Assembly: GCF_900497695.1 (NCBI RefSeq)
Contig: NZ_UIDD01000007.1
Span: 186,001 to 250,000, forward strand
DNA length: 64,000 nucleotides
Source: Pseudomonas wadenswilerensis
GTDB lineage: Bacteria; Pseudomonadota; Gammaproteobacteria; Pseudomonadales; Pseudomonadaceae
Direction of reading: 5' to 3'
Shown: in pieces, positions 61,814-64,000 of the stretch
Position numbering within the stretch: position 1 is the first letter of the stretch
Layout of the letters: each line of letters opens with the position of its first letter
Translations under genes and position numbers: made by a program
Notes under the pieces: model-generated
The model's database searches: none
What the model was told of the DNA's origin: nothing
Seen by the model: only the letters and a program-made list of their open reading frames with translations

Positions 61814-62851
61814 ATGAAATCGAACCTGCTCAAGCGCTCTCCCTGGTTGTTCGCCCTTGCTGTCGGCGCCGTCCAGGCAGCACCGGACATGGTCGTGGTC
61901 GCCTACGGCGGCGCCGGCCAGAAAGCCCAGGATGCGGCGATCTTCAAGCCTTTCAGTGCCCAGGACGGCAGCACGTTGATCCAGAGCGAGTACAACGGCG
62001 AAATGGCCCGGATCAAGGTCATGGTCGATACCGGCAACGTCGACTGGGACCTGGTGCAGATCGAAGGCCCGGACCTGATGCGCGGCTGCGACGAGGGCAT
62101 GTACGAGCGCCTCGACTGGACCCAGCTCGGCCGCGCCGAGCAGTTGATCCCCGATGCCGCCCAGGAGTGTGGCTCGGCGGTGCTGGTGTGGAGCGTGGCG
62201 ATCGCCTACGACCGCAACAAGCTGGCCCAGGCACCGACCTCGTGGGCGGATTTCTGGGACGTCAAGAAAACCCCCGGCAAGCGCGGCCTGCGCAAGCGTG
62301 CGGTGTACAACCTGGAGTTCGCGCTGATGGCCGACGGGGTCAAGGTCGAGGACGTGTACAAGGTCCTGGCCACCCCCGAGGGGGTCGACCGCGCCTTCAA
62401 CAAGCTCAGCGAGCTCAAGCCCTACATCCAGTGGTGGGAAGCCGGCGCGCAACCGGCGCAGTGGCTGAGCGCCGGTGACGTGGTCATGACCTCGACCTAC
62501 AGCGGCCGGGTCGCCGTCGCCGCCCAGGAGGGCAGCCCGCTGGCCCTGGTGTGGCCCGGCAGCCTGTATGGCATGGACTACTGGGCGATCATCAAGGGCT
62601 CCAGGCATGTTGACCAGGCCAAGCGCCTGATCGCCTTCGCCAACCAGCCCGACACCCAGGTGCGCTACGTCAAGGAAATCCCTTACGGGCCGACCAACAC
62701 TCAGGCCGCTGCCGAACTTGATCCGAAGCTGGCCAGCTGGGTGCCGACCTCCAGGCAAAACCTTGAAGGCGCGTTGTCGATGAATGTCGAGTTCTGGGTC
62801 GACCATGGCGATGAGCTCGAGGAGCGTTTCAACGCCTGGGCCAGCCGCTGA
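61814..62851 (+). CDS. ABC transporter periplasmic substrate-binding protein (PotD/PotF-like)
   Basis: 345 residues from ATG 61814 (AGAGGAACC upstream). Signal peptide to about residue 22 (ALAVGAVQA before APDM). The bilobal fold of the polyamine/Fe3+ group is seen in MVVVAYGGAGQKAQDAAIFK, VDWDLVQIEGPDLMRGC, and VMTSTYSGRVAVAAQ. It should capture a small cationic or amino compound. No permease or ATPase gene follows it; instead a class II aldolase gene does, so the transporter is elsewhere or beyond the window. Confidence 0.85.
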   Translation: MKSNLLKRSPWLFALAVGAVQAAPDMVVVAYGGAGQKAQDAAIFKPFSAQDGSTLIQSEYNGEMARIKVMVDTGNVDWDLVQIEGPDLMRGCDEGMYERLDWTQLGRAEQLIPDAAQECGSAVLVWSVAIAYDRNKLAQAPTSWADFWDVKKTPGKRGLRKRAVYNLEFALMADGVKVEDVYKVLATPEGVDRAFNKLSELKPYIQWWEAGAQPAQWLSAGDVVMTSTYSGRVAVAAQEGSPLALVWPGSLYGMDYWAIIKGSRHVDQAKRLIAFANQPDTQVRYVKEIPYGPTNTQAAAELDPKLASWVPTSRQNLEGALSMNVEFWVDHGDELEERFNAWASR

Positions 62852-62862
62852 ACCCTCGCTGC

Positions 62863-62888
62863 GGCTGGACATCGAACGATGTCCAGCC
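62863..62888 (+). terminator. Hairpin after the binding-protein gene
   Basis: GGCTGGACATC and GATGTCCAGCC are perfect eleven-base arms with a four-base loop, 11 bases past the stop codon. No T run follows, so it may stabilise the abundant binding-protein mRNA rather than stop transcription fully. Confidence 0.5.
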
Positions 62889-62926
62889 CTATTGTCTGGC
62901 CAGCCTTTCGCCTGAGGACAACAATA

Positions 62927-63682
62927 ATGACCGAGACCGAAATCCACCTGCGCCAGGAACTGGCCGCCTGCTACCGGTTGATCGCGCACTTTCGCATGAC
63001 CGACCTGATCTTTACCCATATCTCGGTGCGCATTCCCGGCCCCGAGCATCATTTTCTGATCAACCCCTACGGCTTGATGTTCGATGAAATCAGCGCCTCC
63101 AACCTGGTCAAGATCGACCTGCAGGGCAAGGCGGTGGAGGCGTCGCCGTACCCGGTCAACCCGGCCGGTTTCGTCATTCACAGTGCCATCCATGGTGCCC
63201 GCGAGGATGCCCAGTGCGTGTTGCACACCCACACCAAGGCCGGTTGCGCGCTGGCGGCGCTCAAGTGCGGGTTGCTGCCGGTGAACCAGATTTCCATGGA
63301 GTTCCATGGCAAGGTCGCCTACCACGACTACGAAGGCATCGCCCTGGACATGGCCGAGCAAGCGCGTCTGGTCGATGACCTGGGTGACAAGGCGGTGCTG
63401 ATTTTGCGCAACCATGGCTTGCTCAGCGTCGGGCGCAGTGTCAGCGAGGCGTTCCTGCGCATGTATTACCTGGAAAAAGCCTGCGAGATCCAGCTGACGG
63501 CGATGGCCGCCGGCGAGCTGGTGTTGCCGACGGAAGAAGTCTGCGCCCACACCGAACGCCAGTTCAACGAGCCGGCGCGGGCCTTGAAGGAAGGCGAGTT
63601 GAGTGATCCGGACGGCATGCAGCTGGCCTGGTCGGCGTTGCTGCGCTTGCTCGAGCGGGTGGCGCCGGGCTATCGCGACTGA
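62927..63682 (+). CDS. Class II aldolase/adducin family protein
   Basis: 251 residues from ATG 62927 (TGAGGACA upstream). Zinc ligands: HTHTKAG (His-x-His) and LRNHGLLSVG. FTHISVRIPG near the N-terminus and NPYGLMFDEISASNLV are family motifs. Members cleave sugar phosphates or act on related compounds with zinc; the substrate is not clear. It is 75 bases after the binding-protein gene, with a hairpin between, so co-expression is likely. Confidence 0.85.
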   Translation: MTETEIHLRQELAACYRLIAHFRMTDLIFTHISVRIPGPEHHFLINPYGLMFDEISASNLVKIDLQGKAVEASPYPVNPAGFVIHSAIHGAREDAQCVLHTHTKAGCALAALKCGLLPVNQISMEFHGKVAYHDYEGIALDMAEQARLVDDLGDKAVLILRNHGLLSVGRSVSEAFLRMYYLEKACEIQLTAMAAGELVLPTEEVCAHTERQFNEPARALKEGELSDPDGMQLAWSALLRLLERVAPGYRD

Positions 63683-63691
63683 CACACATAC

Positions 63692-63771
63692 CCTGTGGGA
63701 GCTGGCTTGCCAGCGATCGAGCGCGCAGCGGTCGCAACCCAGCCATCGCCGGCAAGACCGGCTCCCACATG
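63692..63771. repeat. REP pair between aldolase and regulator genes
   Basis: TGTGGGAGCTGGCTTGCCAG with CGATCG, followed by the opposite unit CATCGCCGGCAAGACCGGCT CCCACA. It occupies most of the gap. Confidence 0.7.
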
Positions 63772-63827
63772 GTTCGTGGCTCGCACTTGTTGTACAGTCG
63801 TTCAATACCACTGCCGATGAGAACCCC

Positions 63828-64000
63828 ATGACCCAGGAAGCCCGTTACAGCCGCATGGTCCCAGAGCTACGCAAGGCCAACCTGGTCGAAGCGACCCTGG
63901 TGTGTTTGAAGCGGCACGGCTTCCAGGGCGCCTCGATTCGCAAGATCTCCGCCGAGGCCGGCGTCTCGGTGGGGCTGATCAGCCACCACTATTCAGGCAA
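63828..64000 (+). CDS. TetR-family regulator, BetI-like, truncated by window end
   Basis: Only the first 57 codons are present. The N-terminal helix-turn-helix is clear: ASIRKISAEAGVSVGLISHH with Tyr-Ser-Gly-Lys following, and RKANLVEATLVCLKRHG before it, as in BetI and related choline-type regulators. The start ATG at 63828 is in frame with them. Imperfect TTGTAC-N4-GTTCAA at 63790-63805 could be its operator. It may regulate the adjacent aldolase and binding-protein genes. Confidence 0.8.
   Translation, partial: MTQEARYSRMVPELRKANLVEATLVCLKRHGFQGASIRKISAEAGVSVGLISHHYSG

Noticed and set aside
1..64000. tRNA, rRNA genes, CRISPR arrays, prophage or complete insertion sequences
   Set aside because: None was seen: no cloverleaf with CCA-type arms, no regular spacer arrays, no integrase, and only the RAYT and REP or inverted-repeat elements.

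Overview
The window looks like the chromosome of a Pseudomonas putida-group bacterium. The evidence is high GC with C/G-ending codons, scattered REP elements of the 'GCTGGC...GCTCCCACAG' type plus a REP-associated transposase, a FleQ-like box, a Pseudomonas-type LexA box, and gene families typical of pseudomonads. Nothing was computed: all alignments, start choices and motif matches were made by eye. Layout. 1-8.9 kb: a three-gene export operon on the minus strand (a curlin-like repeat protein and two paralogous secreted proteins, one with cadherin-like repeats). It faces a plus-strand operon of two paralogous membrane histidine kinases and a sigma54-dependent response regulator. A -24/-12 promoter match lies in front of the curlin-like operon, so the divergent two-component system is its likely activator. 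8.9-13.1 kb: a RAYT with mirrored REP flanks, an unknown zinc-site protein, a glyoxalase-fold (VOC) protein behind a LexA box, and a GapN-like aldehyde dehydrogenase behind a Cra/FruR-type operator. 13.2-16.6 kb: a CHASE-like GGDEF-EAL protein, then an AT-richer island with an orphan small ORF and a long structured leader in front of a 100-aa DUF3077-type protein. 16.7-34.6 kb: a minus-strand Wzx/Wzy exopolysaccharide operon of 16 genes with mostly overlapping or nearly adjacent ends. It holds UDP-glucose dehydrogenase, an epimerase, an initiating phosphoglycosyl transferase, a degenerate BY-kinase, a PCP copolymerase, a Wza-type exporter, three glycosyltransferases, a polymerase, a flippase, two deacetylases, two GNATs and a secreted hydrolase-like protein. 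A FleQ-like box sits between it and a divergent sulfatase-family membrane enzyme (35-36.7 kb). 36.7-47.4 kb: a 230-bp near-perfect inverted repeat, then two tandem genes for about 1700-residue proteins with a toxin-like N-terminal region, leucine-rich repeats and a NEL-type E3 ubiquitin ligase domain. Each start codon is preceded by a perfect hairpin that buries its Shine-Dalgarno sequence. 47.4-51.4 kb: a serine catabolism locus (LysR regulator, SdaA dehydratase, HAAAP transporter). 51.4-57 kb: a paired HNH operon (one intact, one degenerate), a PhoD-like phosphatase, an OsmC protein, a DUF3313 lipoprotein and a GNAT. 57.1-59 kb: a second copy of the structured leader and DUF3077 gene, a bacterial acyl-CoA-binding protein and an enoyl-CoA hydratase. 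59-64 kb: a catabolic or transport locus of unknown substrate (XRE-cupin regulator, flavin/Fe-S oxidoreductase, periplasmic binding protein, class II aldolase, TetR regulator cut by the window end), organised round a 33-bp inverted repeat. The most novel-looking signal is the roughly 270-310-nt structured leader found twice, 41 kb apart, each time ahead of a DUF3077-type gene. One segment in it (GTTCGCCAA) can pair with either of two TTTGGCGAC segments, the layout of an RNA switch. Next come the SD-occluding hairpins on the two NEL genes, the sigma54 link between the two-component system and the curlin-like operon, and the HNH pair.
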